Of a DNA stretch of 64,000 nucleotides, positions 56,046 to 64,000 are shown piece after piece. The notes under the pieces were generated by a model that worked only from the letters and a program-made list of their open reading frames with translations, made no database searches and was not told where the DNA came from. Position 1 is the stretch's first letter, and the number at the start of each line of letters is the position of its first letter. Source of the DNA: Archangium sp. (GTDB lineage: Bacteria; Myxococcota; Myxococcia; Myxococcales; Myxococcaceae); assembly GCA_030681645.1 (NCBI GenBank), contig JAUXRX010000062.1, positions 1-64,000 on the forward strand, given 5' to 3'. Both the position numbers and the translations under genes were made by a program.

Positions 56046-58943
56046 TCAGAACACGTCAGCCGAGAGTCCTCCTCCGCCGGGGTTCCCGGACGAAGCGCCT
56101 CCGATTCCCCCGTTCCCGGCCGTCGTCGAATTCCCCGCAGTGCTCACCGTCGAGCTGACGCGGTAGACCGCGTACGACGCTCCGCCCGCACCACCCCCGC
56201 CGTGTCCCCCCGCTCCACCATCGCCCCCTCGCCCGCCGTTGCCGCCAGCACCGATCTGACCGGTACAGTTGGTAGCTCCGACGCCGGGAAGACCGCCCGT
56301 GCCGCCGAGACCGCGCGAGGCACCTTGACCACCAGTCCCGCCATTGCCACTGCTGATGGTGTTTGCGGTGAGCACCGCGCCCGTCGAGTTGACGAGGAAC
56401 AGGCCGAACGAGGAACCGCCCGCCCCGCCCGCGCCACCTCCCGTGCCGTGACACCCTCCACCACCGCCGCCACCACCGCCGTTGCCATTCCCGTCGTCGC
56501 AGAGGAAGCAACCCTGCCCACCACCACCACCGCCGCCCCCTCCGCCGTTGGCGTCCGTGCCGTCGCCGCCGTTGGCTCCACTGTTGGCGACGAAGTAGCT
56601 GCCGACCACGCCGCCTCCCATCCCGCCCGCACCGTTGGATCCGTTCGAGCCAAAGGCACCAGCACCACCCGGGCTGCCAGCGCGGCCGGGGTCACCACCG
56701 TTGCCCGCGGCGCCGCCGGGAGTGCCGACGATGCCACTGCTCCCCGCCACGCCCGCGTTGCTGCCGTAGTTGCCGCCGCGGCCGCCCGCGCCGCCCGTCC
56801 TCCCGCACGCTGACCCACCGCCCGGCCCACCCGCCGCGCCAGAAATGTTGTTGTCGCAGGTGCCATTGACGCCATTGGTGCCAATCGTGCCCACTCCGCC
56901 GGTCGTGCCCGGCGCGCCAGCCGCGCCGTTACCTGCAGAGCCGCCGATGACGAGCGAGTTGCGCAGCGTCAGCGCCGTGCAGTTGATGCAGTGCAGCCCG
57001 TAGGTGCTCACCCCCGCGGTCACCGTGTCGCGCGCGTGGATGGTGACGTAGGCCACCGTCGTCGGCGCGGTGAGGTTGTTGCCCTGCACGGCCACGATGC
57101 GGTTCCCCACCGGCACGTTGTTGCGCATCGTCACCACGTACGCCGCGGCGCGCGCCCAGTTGTTGTTCCGCGAGTAGCCGCCGTACACCGAGATGCCGCT
57201 GCGCAGGCTGATCGCCTCGTCGTACGTACCTTCCGACACGTACACGTGCGGCCTCACGCTCGAGGCCGCGTTGATGCCGGCCTGCACGGTGAGCTTCGGC
57301 AGCGCCTTCGTGCCGGGGTTGATGTCGGCGCCCGAGGTGGCCACGAAGATGGCGCGCGACTCGTCACCGTCGATGCCATCGCAGTTCTGATCGGTCGAGG
57401 TGTCGTCGGGGTCGTCGGTGCCCGTGGCGGTGCAGGTGTACTCGCAGCCGTTCGCCGCCAGCCCGTCGAGGTTCACGAAGCCCGTGTTGCAGGCGAAGCC
57501 GCAGCCGCCCGCCACGCAGGTGCGCGAGGCGTTGGCGCGGGTCGGGCACACGTTGGTGCAGGTGCCGCACTTGTCCACGTCGGTGGCCGTCTGGATCTCG
57601 CAGCCGTTGGGCACCGCCAGGTCGCAGTCGGAGTAGCCCGTGTTGCACGAGCCGACGGCGCACGCGCTCGAGGCGCAGGCCGGGGTGCCGTTGGGCGTGG
57701 TGCAGACGATGTTGCAGTCGCCGCAGTTGGTGATGTCGGCGCTGACGTTCTTCTCGCAGCCCGTGCCGTAGGCCTGGTCACAGTCGGCGAAGCCGGAGTT
57801 GCAGGTCATGATGCCGCACGTCGACGCGATGCAGGCGTACTGCGAGATGTTGCCGTTGTTGACGTTGCACACCCGGCCGCAGAGGCCGCAGTTGGTCGGG
57901 TCGGTGCTGGTGCTGAAGCCCTCGTCGGTCGTGCCGTCGCAGTCGTTGTCGACGCCGTCGCACACCTCGGGGCCGGTGACGGTGCACATGAGCTCGCAGC
58001 CGTCGGCGTCGATCAGGTTCGCGTCGATGAAGCCGGGAAGGCATGAGCCGATGCGGCACATGCCCATCACGCAGGCCGGGGCCGCGTTGGGGCGGATGCA
58101 CACGTTGCCGCACGCGCCGCAGTTCTGCACGGTGGTCTTGTCGAAGCCGTCGTCGACCAGCCCGTCGCAGTCGTTGTCCTTCTCGTCGCAGAGCTCGGTG
58201 CCGCCCGGGAGCGGGTCGCACAGCTGGGGCGCGCCGTTGACGCAGTTGGTGACGGTGCGCCGGCACTCGCCGATGCCACAGGTGGTGTCGCCCAGGTTCT
58301 CGTCGGTCATGCCGTTGCAGTCGTCGTCGCGGCCGTTGCACGACTCGGCGGTGGGCACCGGCGCGGTGCAGGCCTCGTAGCCGTTGGGCGGGCGGCAGGT
58401 GCGCACGCCCACGCAGGTGCCGAAGCTGTTCATCTCGGAGCAGGGGGTGGTCTGCCCGGCGCTCGCCGCCACGCACTCGCAGGTGCCCGAGGTGGGCTGG
58501 CACTGCTTGGTCACGTAGGCGCCGTTGGTGTCGGTGCCGTCGGCGCAGCGGTAGCTGGTGGGGCACTGGCCGTCGAAGCTGCAGTCGCGCGCGCAGACCT
58601 TGGTGCCGCCGATCTCCAGGCAGCGATCACCGGGGTAAGGGCAGTCGACGTTGAGCGCACAGGGCTGGCAGAGCCCGGGCACCTCGGGCACGCAGGCGAA
58701 GCGATCGTTGGCCGCGAGCGCCGTGCAGATGTCGCCGGCCTTGCAGGTGGCCGCGCACTTCTTGAAGCAGACGTTCGACTTGCCCGGCAGGTGATCACAC
58801 AGCGACGACTCGCACTCCTCGTCGGTGCCGCACGCTTCACCGTCGGGCTTGAGCGAGTTCTTCACCGGTTTGCTTCCGCAGGTGCACGACGCACCTGCCA
58901 CACCGAGGGCCAGCACGACGACGAACAGTCGGGAGAACGACAT
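56046..58943 (-). CDS. Cys-rich lipoprotein with MopE-type metal motifs, beta-helix and Gly-rich PGRS-like tail
   Basis: 965 residues. Lipobox GASC (Cys20). Residues 30-530 are a Cys-rich region with about 60 Cys, including three MopE-type motifs (CNGRDDDCNGMTDE, CDEKDNDCDGLVDDG, CDGVDNDCDGTTDEG) that in MopE relate to copper or calcium binding, and repeated C..G.C......C..G units. Residues 540-650 start a right-handed beta-helix (ATSGADINPGTKALPKLTVQ, a DUF1565-like opening). From about 660 to the end it is Gly-Gly-x rich (GGAGGRGGNYGS, GGGGGGGGCHGTGGGAGG), much like PE_PGRS proteins. Surface-exposed, function unknown. Confidence 0.87.
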   Translation of the reverse strand: MSFSRLFVVVLALGVAGASCTCGSKPVKNSLKPDGEACGTDEECESSLCDHLPGKSNVCFKKCAATCKAGDICTALAANDRFACVPEVPGLCQPCALNVDCPYPGDRCLEIGGTKVCARDCSFDGQCPTSYRCADGTDTNGAYVTKQCQPTSGTCECVAASAGQTTPCSEMNSFGTCVGVRTCRPPNGYEACTAPVPTAESCNGRDDDCNGMTDENLGDTTCGIGECRRTVTNCVNGAPQLCDPLPGGTELCDEKDNDCDGLVDDGFDKTTVQNCGACGNVCIRPNAAPACVMGMCRIGSCLPGFIDANLIDADGCELMCTVTGPEVCDGVDNDCDGTTDEGFSTSTDPTNCGLCGRVCNVNNGNISQYACIASTCGIMTCNSGFADCDQAYGTGCEKNVSADITNCGDCNIVCTTPNGTPACASSACAVGSCNTGYSDCDLAVPNGCEIQTATDVDKCGTCTNVCPTRANASRTCVAGGCGFACNTGFVNLDGLAANGCEYTCTATGTDDPDDTSTDQNCDGIDGDESRAIFVATSGADINPGTKALPKLTVQAGINAASSVRPHVYVSEGTYDEAISLRSGISVYGGYSRNNNWARAAAYVVTMRNNVPVGNRIVAVQGNNLTAPTTVAYVTIHARDTVTAGVSTYGLHCINCTALTLRNSLVIGGSAGNGAAGAPGTTGGVGTIGTNGVNGTCDNNISGAAGGPGGGSACGRTGGAGGRGGNYGSNAGVAGSSGIVGTPGGAAGNGGDPGRAGSPGGAGAFGSNGSNGAGGMGGGVVGSYFVANSGANGGDGTDANGGGGGGGGGGQGCFLCDDGNGNGGGGGGGGGCHGTGGGAGGAGGSSFGLFLVNSTGAVLTANTISSGNGGTGGQGASRGLGGTGGLPGVGATNCTGQIGAGGNGGRGGDGGAGGHGGGGAGGASYAVYRVSSTVSTAGNSTTAGNGGIGGASSGNPGGGGLSADVF

Positions 58944-59083
58944 GGAGATGCTCCTGGAAGTCAGGGCGTGGGGCCGGACGCCGACGGCAGAGGTCCATCG
59001 TACCCCGGGTCGCGCAGATTCTTCGCACGCACGCCCTGCCGCAGCGCGTTACCCACACCGGAAGCATTGTGGCTGCTTGGTTT

Positions 59084-60472
59084 CTAGCGGGGCCCGACCA
59101 TCTTCTCCGCGCTCACCCAGGCGTCGAACTCGGCCTCGGTGAGGAAGCCGGTGGCGAGCGCAGCGGCGCGCAGCGTGGTGCCGTCGCGGTGGGCGCGGCC
59201 GGCGATCTGCGCGGCCTTCTCGTAGCCGAGGTGCGGCGCGAGGGCGGTGACCAGCATGAGCGATTCCTTCACGTGCGCCTGAATGCGGGGCACGTTCGGC
59301 TCGAGACCCTGCACGCAGTGCTCACGGAAGGAGTCCATGCCGTCGGCCAGCAGCCGGCACGACTGGAGGAAGGCGTTGATGATCAGCGGGCGGAAGACGT
59401 TGAGCTCGAGGTGGCCGTTGGCGCCGCCGAACGCGACGGCCGCGTCGTTGCCCATCACCTGGCCACACACCATGGTGAGCATCTCGGCCTGGGTAGGGTT
59501 CACCTTGCCCGGCATGATGCTCGAGCCGGGCTCGTTCTCGGGCAGCAGCAGCTCGCCCAGCCCCGCACGCGGCCCGCTGCCGAGCAGGCGCAGATCGCTG
59601 GCGAACTTGAACAGGCTGACCGCGAGGCCCTTGAGCGCGCCGTGGGCGTGCACCAGCGCGTCGCACGAGGCGAGCGCTTCGAACTTGTTCTCGGCGGTGC
59701 GCACGGCGAGCCCGGTCTGGCCGGCGAGCGTCTTCGCCACGATCTCCGCGTAGCCGACGGGCGCGTTGAGGCCGGTGCCGACGGCAGTGCCCCCCAGCGC
59801 CAGCTCACCGAGGTGAGGGAGCGCGGCCTCGAGGTGCCGCGCGCCCTGGCGCAGCTGGGCGACGTAGCCGGAGAACTCCTGCCCCAGGGTGAGCGGCGTG
59901 GCGTCCTGGAGGTGGGTGCGCCCCAGCTTCACCAGGTCCTTGAAGGCGATCGCCTTCTGCTCGGTGACGGCCGCGAGCGCGTCGAGCGCGGGCATCACCC
60001 GCGAGGTGAGCGCCACCAGCGCAGCCAGGTGCATCGCGGTAGGGAAGACGTCGTTGCTCGACTGGCTGCGGTTGACGTCGTCGTTGGGGTGAACGAGGCG
60101 CCGCTCGCCGCGCACCCCACCCAGCAGCTCGGAGGCGCGGTTGGCCAGCACCTCGTTCATGTTCATGTTGGTCTGCGTGCCGCTGCCGGTCTGCCACACC
60201 GAGAGGGGGAACTCGGCGAGGTGTTCGCCCTTGAGCACCTCGTCGGCGGCGCGGCTGATGGCGTCGGCCTTCTTCGGGTCGAGCGCGGCCAGGGTGACGT
60301 TCACCGTGGCGGCGGCCTTCTTCACCTGCGCGAGCGCCATGATCAGCTCGAGCGGCATCGTCTCTTCGGACACGCGGAAGAAGTGCAGCGAGCGCTGCGT
60401 CTGCGCCCCCCACAGCCGCTCGGAGGGGACCTCGATGGGACCGAACGAGTCCTTCTCGGTGCGCGTGGTCAT
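59084..60472 (-). CDS. fumC: Class II fumarase FumC
   Basis: 462 residues, normal length. It interconverts fumarate and malate in the TCA cycle. Signature GSSIMPGKVNP at 316-326; SGTQTNMNMNEV, HPNDDVNRSQSSND and GRTHLQDATPLTLGQEF are the other active-site regions. The start at 60472 is preceded by a small perfect palindrome. It is upstream of, and on the same strand as, the PGRS-like lipoprotein gene, with 140 bp between. Confidence 0.97.
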   Translation of the reverse strand: MTTRTEKDSFGPIEVPSERLWGAQTQRSLHFFRVSEETMPLELIMALAQVKKAAATVNVTLAALDPKKADAISRAADEVLKGEHLAEFPLSVWQTGSGTQTNMNMNEVLANRASELLGGVRGERRLVHPNDDVNRSQSSNDVFPTAMHLAALVALTSRVMPALDALAAVTEQKAIAFKDLVKLGRTHLQDATPLTLGQEFSGYVAQLRQGARHLEAALPHLGELALGGTAVGTGLNAPVGYAEIVAKTLAGQTGLAVRTAENKFEALASCDALVHAHGALKGLAVSLFKFASDLRLLGSGPRAGLGELLLPENEPGSSIMPGKVNPTQAEMLTMVCGQVMGNDAAVAFGGANGHLELNVFRPLIINAFLQSCRLLADGMDSFREHCVQGLEPNVPRIQAHVKESLMLVTALAPHLGYEKAAQIAGRAHRDGTTLRAAALATGFLTEAEFDAWVSAEKMVGPR

Positions 60473-60488
60473 GCCGACGAATTACTCC

Positions 60489-60503
60489 CTCTCTCACAGA
60501 GAG
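60489..60503. promoter_or_regulatory. Small palindrome CTCTCTcacAGAGAG upstream of fumC
   Basis: A 6-bp perfect inverted repeat with 3-nt spacer, 17 bp before the fumC start codon. It could be an operator or a 5' UTR hairpin. It might also be chance. Confidence 0.3.
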
Positions 60504-60534
60504 TGTTGATCGAGATGGCGGATCGGGCTCGTCC

Positions 60535-60560
60535 CCGTTCACCCCGAGCGAAGTCGAGGG
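60535..60560 (-). repeat. Dispersed palindromic repeat (family 1)
   Basis: A 26-bp copy in reverse orientation to the others, in the gene-free stretch 60473-60972. That 500-bp stretch holds, besides this repeat, the small palindrome at 60489 and the long hairpin at 60652; no convincing gene was seen there. Confidence 0.85.
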
Positions 60561-60651
60561 GCCACCGCCGAGGACTGCGCGCGAATCGATGCGGTGTGGA
60601 ACAAGATCTGGAACTCCTGAGCGGCAGCCCAGCCCAGCGAGAGTGTCGAGC

Positions 60652-60701
60652 GACGTAGTCAATGATGACGTAGCGAGCGGGACGTCATCATTGACTACGT
60701 C
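60652..60701. repeat. Inverted repeat with perfect 20-bp stem and 10-nt loop
   Basis: The arms are GACGTAGTCAATGATGACGT (60652-60671) and its reverse complement (60682-60701), with the loop AGCGAGCGGG. Pairing continues imperfectly outward to about 60640 and 60712 (GAGAGT / ACTCTC). It is AT-richer than its surroundings and lies between the divergent fumC and small-gene operons. No T run follows on either strand. Confidence 0.9.
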
Positions 60702-60972
60702 TCGCGACTCTCTCCCACGGCCAGCCGGATCAACAACTCATCGCTGGGTGCACTGCGTATCCAGACGCTCGAGGCCGAGGGGCCTGCGCATCGAGGCGCG
60801 GGGCACGGACCCATTCGCCACCACGCACCCTCAAGAGCGAACTGCGCTCACCACCAGCACCACTCCCAGCCGCACCGCGAACCCCCGTTGCCGCCCACGC
60901 CGAAGAAGGCCGACAGCAGGGTGAGGGACCTGCAGAGCGACGCGAGCGCCCGGAGCGGATAACGTCCCGCTC

Positions 60973-61239
60973 ATGGGGAAGCCGATTCACGAGTGGATCG
61001 AGCGCATGCGCGCCGCCCACGACCGCGCGGATCGAGAGGAGTTCGCCCGGGTGCGCGCGATGACCCAGGAGGAGCGGATCGCGGCGCTCCAGGCGGCCAG
61101 CCTCACGGCTCAGCGGGTGCTCGAGGTGATGAGCCCCGAAGCCCGAGCGCGCGCGCTGGAGCACCGCGACCCGTTGCCTGAGTCGACGGTCAAGGCGCTG
61201 CGAGCCCTGCGTGCGAGAGCGAAGCATGCACGCCCCTGA
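60973..61239 (+). CDS. Small helical protein, probable partner of the nucleotidyltransferase (antitoxin-like)
   Basis: 88 residues, highly charged and helical (KPIHEWIERMRAAHDRADRE, MTQEERIAALQAASLTAQRV). Small proteins of the TxEERL type often sit directly before nucleotidyltransferase-fold toxin genes. The stop overlaps the following gene by 14 nt, which supports co-translation. The function is inferred from context. Confidence 0.65.
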   Translation: MGKPIHEWIERMRAAHDRADREEFARVRAMTQEERIAALQAASLTAQRVLEVMSPEARARALEHRDPLPESTVKALRALRARAKHARP

Positions 61240-61795
61240 CGCACTGACGCTGGCCGTCGAGCTGGGCAAGGTGCTCGAGGCCAACGGGCTGCCGTACGCC
61301 ATCGGCGGCGCCCTCGCGCTCGGCGTGCACGGCGTGTCGCGCTCCACGCAGGACGTCGACGTGAACATCTTCGTCGAGGCTGAGCGCCTCGAGGCCCTGC
61401 TCTCGGTCCTGCAAGCCAACGGCGTGCAGGTCGACGCGGCGAGGGCCCGGACCGAGGGCGTCACCGAAGGGGTCTTCTTCTGCTGGGCCGGGACCACGCG
61501 CATCGACATCTTTCTGCCCAGCATCGACCTCTCCTGGGAGGCGCTGCGGACGCGAGTGTCCGCCACGGTTCAAGGCGTGCCGACCTGGTTCCTCTCGGCC
61601 GAGCTGCTCGCCTGCTTCAAGCTGCTCTTCTACCGGCCGAAGGACCTGCTGGATCTCGAACGACTGGTCGCGACGGCGAGCACGCTCGACACCACCCGCG
61701 TCCGCGCGCTGATGGTGGAGACGATGGGTGGCGACGACGAGCGCGTGCGCGCGTGGGACGACATCGTGCGCAAGAACGCGCCCGGGCCGGTGTAG
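61226..61795 (+). CDS. Nucleotidyltransferase-fold protein (AbiEii/DUF6036-like)
   Basis: 189 residues from ATG at 61226 (61211 is an in-frame alternative). The motif YAIGGALALGVHGVSRSTQD followed by VDVNIFVE is the G[GS]xA..G..R.T.D.D signature of AbiEii/MNT-type nucleotidyltransferases. The third acidic position may be Asp in TRIDIFLPS. FLSAELLACFKLLFYRPKDL is the usual helical segment after the fold. Such proteins act as toxins or as tRNA or antitoxin modifiers. It overlaps the small upstream gene by 14 nt. Confidence 0.8.
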   Translation: MHAPDALTLAVELGKVLEANGLPYAIGGALALGVHGVSRSTQDVDVNIFVEAERLEALLSVLQANGVQVDAARARTEGVTEGVFFCWAGTTRIDIFLPSIDLSWEALRTRVSATVQGVPTWFLSAELLACFKLLFYRPKDLLDLERLVATASTLDTTRVRALMVETMGGDDERVRAWDDIVRKNAPGPV

Positions 61796-61799
61796 CCGC

Positions 61800-62393
61800 T
61801 CAGCTGGACAAATCCGCCAGCCGCTCGATGCGCCGATCGCCGTCGAGGCCGAGCCCGATGAAGAACACGCCGGCCGACTGCGCAGCCTGGCGATCGAACC
61901 GCGAGTCACCCACCATCCACGCTGCGTCGGGCGGCACGCCGAGCTCGCGGCAGGCGAGCTGCACCAGCTCGGGCGAGGGCTTCGCGTGGGTCACCCGATC
62001 CGCGGTGGCGAGCGAGCTGAAGACCCCCTCGAGCTGCGCGCGCGCGAGGATCTGCACGGCGAGCGGGCTGACGGTGTTGGTGACGAGCGCCAGCTTCACC
62101 CCCTGCCCTGCCAGCAGCTCGAGCAGCGGCCGCGCCTCGGGGTTGACCCACATCGCGTCGAGGTGGCGCACGAACTCGGTGACGTAGAACGCGTCGAGCT
62201 CGGCCACGGTGCAGTCGAAGCCGAACACCGGAATGTCGGCGGCGGTGCCCTGGCCGAAGGTGGGGAAGAACTCTTCGCGGGTCAGCGCGCGCCCGCGAAA
62301 CCGGACGCCGGCCGCCTCGCACACCTTGAACCAGACCTCCTCGCTCTTCACGAGGACCCCATCCATGTCGAACAGCACCGCGCGCGGCAGCAT
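61800..62393 (-). CDS. HAD-superfamily (subclass IA) phosphatase
   Basis: 197 residues. Motif I FDMDGVLVKSEE (Asp9, Asp11), motif II LVTNTVSPLA, Lys in HAKPSPELV, motif IV MVGDSRFDRQAA. The cap is helical (about 18-85), as in phosphoglycolate and beta-phosphoglucomutase-like enzymes. The substrate is unknown. It is convergent with the nucleotidyltransferase gene (4 bp between stops). Confidence 0.9.
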   Translation of the reverse strand: MLPRAVLFDMDGVLVKSEEVWFKVCEAAGVRFRGRALTREEFFPTFGQGTAADIPVFGFDCTVAELDAFYVTEFVRHLDAMWVNPEARPLLELLAGQGVKLALVTNTVSPLAVQILARAQLEGVFSSLATADRVTHAKPSPELVQLACRELGVPPDAAWMVGDSRFDRQAAQSAGVFFIGLGLDGDRRIERLADLSS

Positions 62394-62529
62394 CAGGCTC
62401 AGGTTACCCTGAGCTCGGTTGCGCTGGTGCCGTCGAGGCGATGAGGGCGCGCCATGTGCACATCGTGACCGCGCGCTCAGCGACTTGACGGTGACCAGCG
62501 CAACCGGGCGAGTGAGTAATGTCACGCGC

Positions 62530-63033
62530 ATGACCGAGGACTTCAAGTTCTGCCCGCGCTGCGCGAGTGCCCTGGTGACGCGTGAGCACCACGGCAAGCA
62601 GCGCAAGCTGTGCGAGGCGCCCGGCTGCGGCTTCGTGCACTGGGGCAACCCCACGCCGGTGGTGGCGGCGATCATCGAGCACGAGGGGCAGATGCTGCTC
62701 GCGCGCGGGAAGAACTGGCCCGAGAAGATGTTCGCGCTGGTGACCGGCTTCCTCGAGGCGGCGGAGACCCCGGAGCAGGGCGTGCTGCGCGAAGTGAAGG
62801 AAGAGGTCGGCCTGGGCGGCGAGGTGGTGTCGCTGGTGGGCGTGTACCCGTTCGAGCTGCGCAACGAGCTGATCATCGCCTTCCACGTGCGCACCGCGGG
62901 CGAGATCGTCCTCGGTGACGAGCTGGCCGCCTTCAAGTTGATTCCGAAGGAGAAGCTGCGCGCATGGCCGATGGGCACGGGGCTCGCGGTGCAGGCATGG
63001 ATCGATTCAAACGTGAAAGGCGGCGTGACATAA
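62530..63033 (+). CDS. NUDIX hydrolase with N-terminal zinc ribbon
   Basis: 167 residues. Cys8, Cys11, Cys28 and Cys33 form a zinc ribbon like that of NudC/NADH pyrophosphatase. The NUDIX box occupies 73-95 (GFLEAAETPEQGVLREVKEE, then VGL), with all metal-binding Glu present. The SQPWPFPxS motif of NudC is absent, so NADH may not be the substrate. Confidence 0.92.
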   Translation: MTEDFKFCPRCASALVTREHHGKQRKLCEAPGCGFVHWGNPTPVVAAIIEHEGQMLLARGKNWPEKMFALVTGFLEAAETPEQGVLREVKEEVGLGGEVVSLVGVYPFELRNELIIAFHVRTAGEIVLGDELAAFKLIPKEKLRAWPMGTGLAVQAWIDSNVKGGVT

Positions 63034-63041
63034 ACCGGGTC

Positions 63042-63410
63042 ATGAACGCTCGACCTCTGCTCCTCCTCACGGCCGTCGCGCTGCTCACTTCAGGCTGCAT
63101 CCGCTCGCCGATCGCGATGATGCCTTCCACCAAGCCGCTGACGCAGGGCGGCTACACCGAGATTGGCCCGGTCGAAGAGACCGACTGCCTCTGGTACCTC
63201 TTCAGCTTCATCCCCATCACCACCGGCAACAACATGCAGGGGGCGATGAGCGACGCGATCAAGCGCATGGGCGGCGACGCGCTCATCCAGGTGACGGCCG
63301 AGACCTACTACCAGAACTTCATCGTGGTCAGCCGGTACTGCACCATCATCCAGGGCATCGCCGTGCGCTCGTCGAACATGCCGGGGCCCGTGATGGCTCC
63401 CCCCCGCTGA
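63042..63410 (+). CDS. Small lipoprotein of unknown function
   Basis: 122 residues. Signal peptide MNARPLLLLTAVALLTSGC with lipobox LTSGC (Cys19). The mature part has GYTEIGPVEETDCLWYLFSF and MSDAIKRMGGDALIQVTAET, a pattern that resembles TRL-like or YiaD-neighbour lipoproteins in which a short helix with GADAL sits before strands. It is 8 bp after the NUDIX gene. Confidence 0.8.
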   Translation: MNARPLLLLTAVALLTSGCIRSPIAMMPSTKPLTQGGYTEIGPVEETDCLWYLFSFIPITTGNNMQGAMSDAIKRMGGDALIQVTAETYYQNFIVVSRYCTIIQGIAVRSSNMPGPVMAPPR

Positions 63411-63411
63411 C

Positions 63412-64000
63412 ATGAACTTCGAGCCCAGCGCCCGCAGCCGCGACTTCCTCGAGCGCGTTCAGCGCTTCATGGCCGAACACCTCGAGCCGGTGGAAGCGAA
63501 GTACTGGCGCGAGGTCCACGACAACAACGCCACCGGCGACTGGCAGGCCTGGCGCATTCACCCGCTGGTCGAGGCGCTCAAGAGCAAGGCGCGCGCGGCG
63601 GGGCTGTGGAACCTGTTCCTGCCCGACGAGAAGCTGGGGGCGGGCCTGTCCACCCTCGAGTACGCGCCGATCGCCGAGGCCACGGGGCGCAGCCTGCTGG
63701 CGCCCGAGGTCTTCAACTGCAACGCGCCCGACTCCGGGAACATGGAGGTGTTGTACCGCTACGGTTCCGACGCGCAGAAGAAGCGCTGGCTCGAGCCGCT
63801 GCTGGCCGGGGAGATCCGCTCGGTGTTCTGCATGACCGAGCCCGACGTCGCCTCGTCTGACGCGACCAACATGCAGGCCACCGCGGTGGTGTCCGGCGAC
63901 GAGGTGGTGCTCAACGGCTCGAAGTGGTGGACCTCGGGGCTCGGCGATCCGCGCGCGAAGGTGGCCATCTTCATGGCGCGCACGCCCAACGAGAGCGCGG
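63412..64000 (+). CDS. Acyl-CoA dehydrogenase, N-terminal part (runs off right edge)
   Basis: 196 complete codons are visible. The N-terminal helical domain (about 1-125) is followed by the FAD and substrate motif CMTEPDVASSDATNMQATAV and LNGSKWWTSG. These match the acyl-CoA dehydrogenase middle-domain signature. The missing C-terminal part would hold the catalytic Glu. The larger N-terminal region with EAKYWREVHDNNATGDWQAW suggests the ACAD10/11-like or phosphotransferase-linked subgroup. Confidence 0.92.
   Translation, partial: MNFEPSARSRDFLERVQRFMAEHLEPVEAKYWREVHDNNATGDWQAWRIHPLVEALKSKARAAGLWNLFLPDEKLGAGLSTLEYAPIAEATGRSLLAPEVFNCNAPDSGNMEVLYRYGSDAQKKRWLEPLLAGEIRSVFCMTEPDVASSDATNMQATAVVSGDEVVLNGSKWWTSGLGDPRAKVAIFMARTPNESA

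Noticed and set aside
60589..60924. Plus-strand open frame in the fumC upstream gap
   Set aside because: It runs through the hairpin arms, has Arg/Ser/Thr-rich low-complexity composition, and lacks a ribosome-binding site or any recognisable motif.

Overview
The window reads as a GC-rich chromosomal segment from a myxobacterium (Myxococcota). The evidence is a MYXO-CTERM-type tail (cysteine motif, membrane span, arginine cluster) on the protein at 49153-50310, myxobacterial Cys-rich 'CGNG..E.GE.CDDGN' repeats, MopE-type 'CDGxDNDCDG' metal-binding motifs, Gly-rich linkers in secreted lipoproteins, and a CarA/CarH-type B12 photoreceptor gene. Genus and family cannot be fixed by eye. No rRNA, tRNA, CRISPR array, transposase or phage module was seen.

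Layout. 1-19.4 kb (minus strand): a giant secreted multidomain protein of about 6070 residues, whose stop codon is overlapped by a secreted transglutaminase-like gene that leaves the window at the left edge. 19.4-24.8 kb: a pilin-like protein, plsY with a DUF2752 membrane protein, a DUF4920 protein, a PD-(D/E)xK-like protein, and several small secreted or lipid-anchored proteins. 24.8-28.2 kb: clpS-clpA and a HAD phosphatase. 28.2-30.7 kb: a lipoprotein, a LarA-family racemase homologue and a small membrane protein. 30.8-39.5 kb (minus strand): a tightly overlapping shikimate-pathway operon, transcribed as a three-domain aroK-aroD-aroE fusion, aroC, aroB, aroA, an FAD oxidoreductase and a YwqK-like repeat protein, followed by a GATase-like protein. 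39.7-43.3 kb: a Cys-rich lipoprotein, a membrane-anchored protein, the B12-binding MerR regulator divergent from a TetR regulator, and a small membrane protein. 43.3-51.4 kb: a large amidohydrolase lipoprotein, an OmpA/TSP3 porin-like protein with a clear terminator after it, a MYXO-CTERM lytic transglycosylase-like protein, and a secreted beta-propeller protein. 51.4-54 kb: a small-gene pair with a glycine-rich amphipathic product, and an Old-Yellow-Enzyme-type oxidoreductase. 54-56 kb: a GT4 glycosyltransferase preceded by a poly-G tract and a 13-copy heptamer array and bracketed by a perfect 45-bp inverted repeat. 56-60.5 kb: a PGRS-like lipoprotein and fumC. 60.5-64 kb: a repeat-rich intergenic region, a probable nucleotidyltransferase toxin-antitoxin-like pair, a HAD phosphatase, a NUDIX hydrolase, a lipoprotein and the 5' part of an acyl-CoA dehydrogenase.

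Themes. Housekeeping operons (shikimate, ClpAS, fumarase, phospholipid synthesis) are interleaved with a large complement of secreted and surface proteins. Two families of short dispersed palindromic repeats occur, and copies of both sit in frame inside genes: one in the transglutaminase gene, one each in aroA and aroB. The most unusual items are the giant exoprotein/transglutaminase pair, the AROM-like aroK-aroD-aroE fusion with an apparently degenerate dehydratase domain, the inverted-repeat-bracketed glycosyltransferase with slippage-prone tracts upstream, and the unassigned amphipathic small protein at 52.0 kb. All calls are from reading the sequence; no database search was made.
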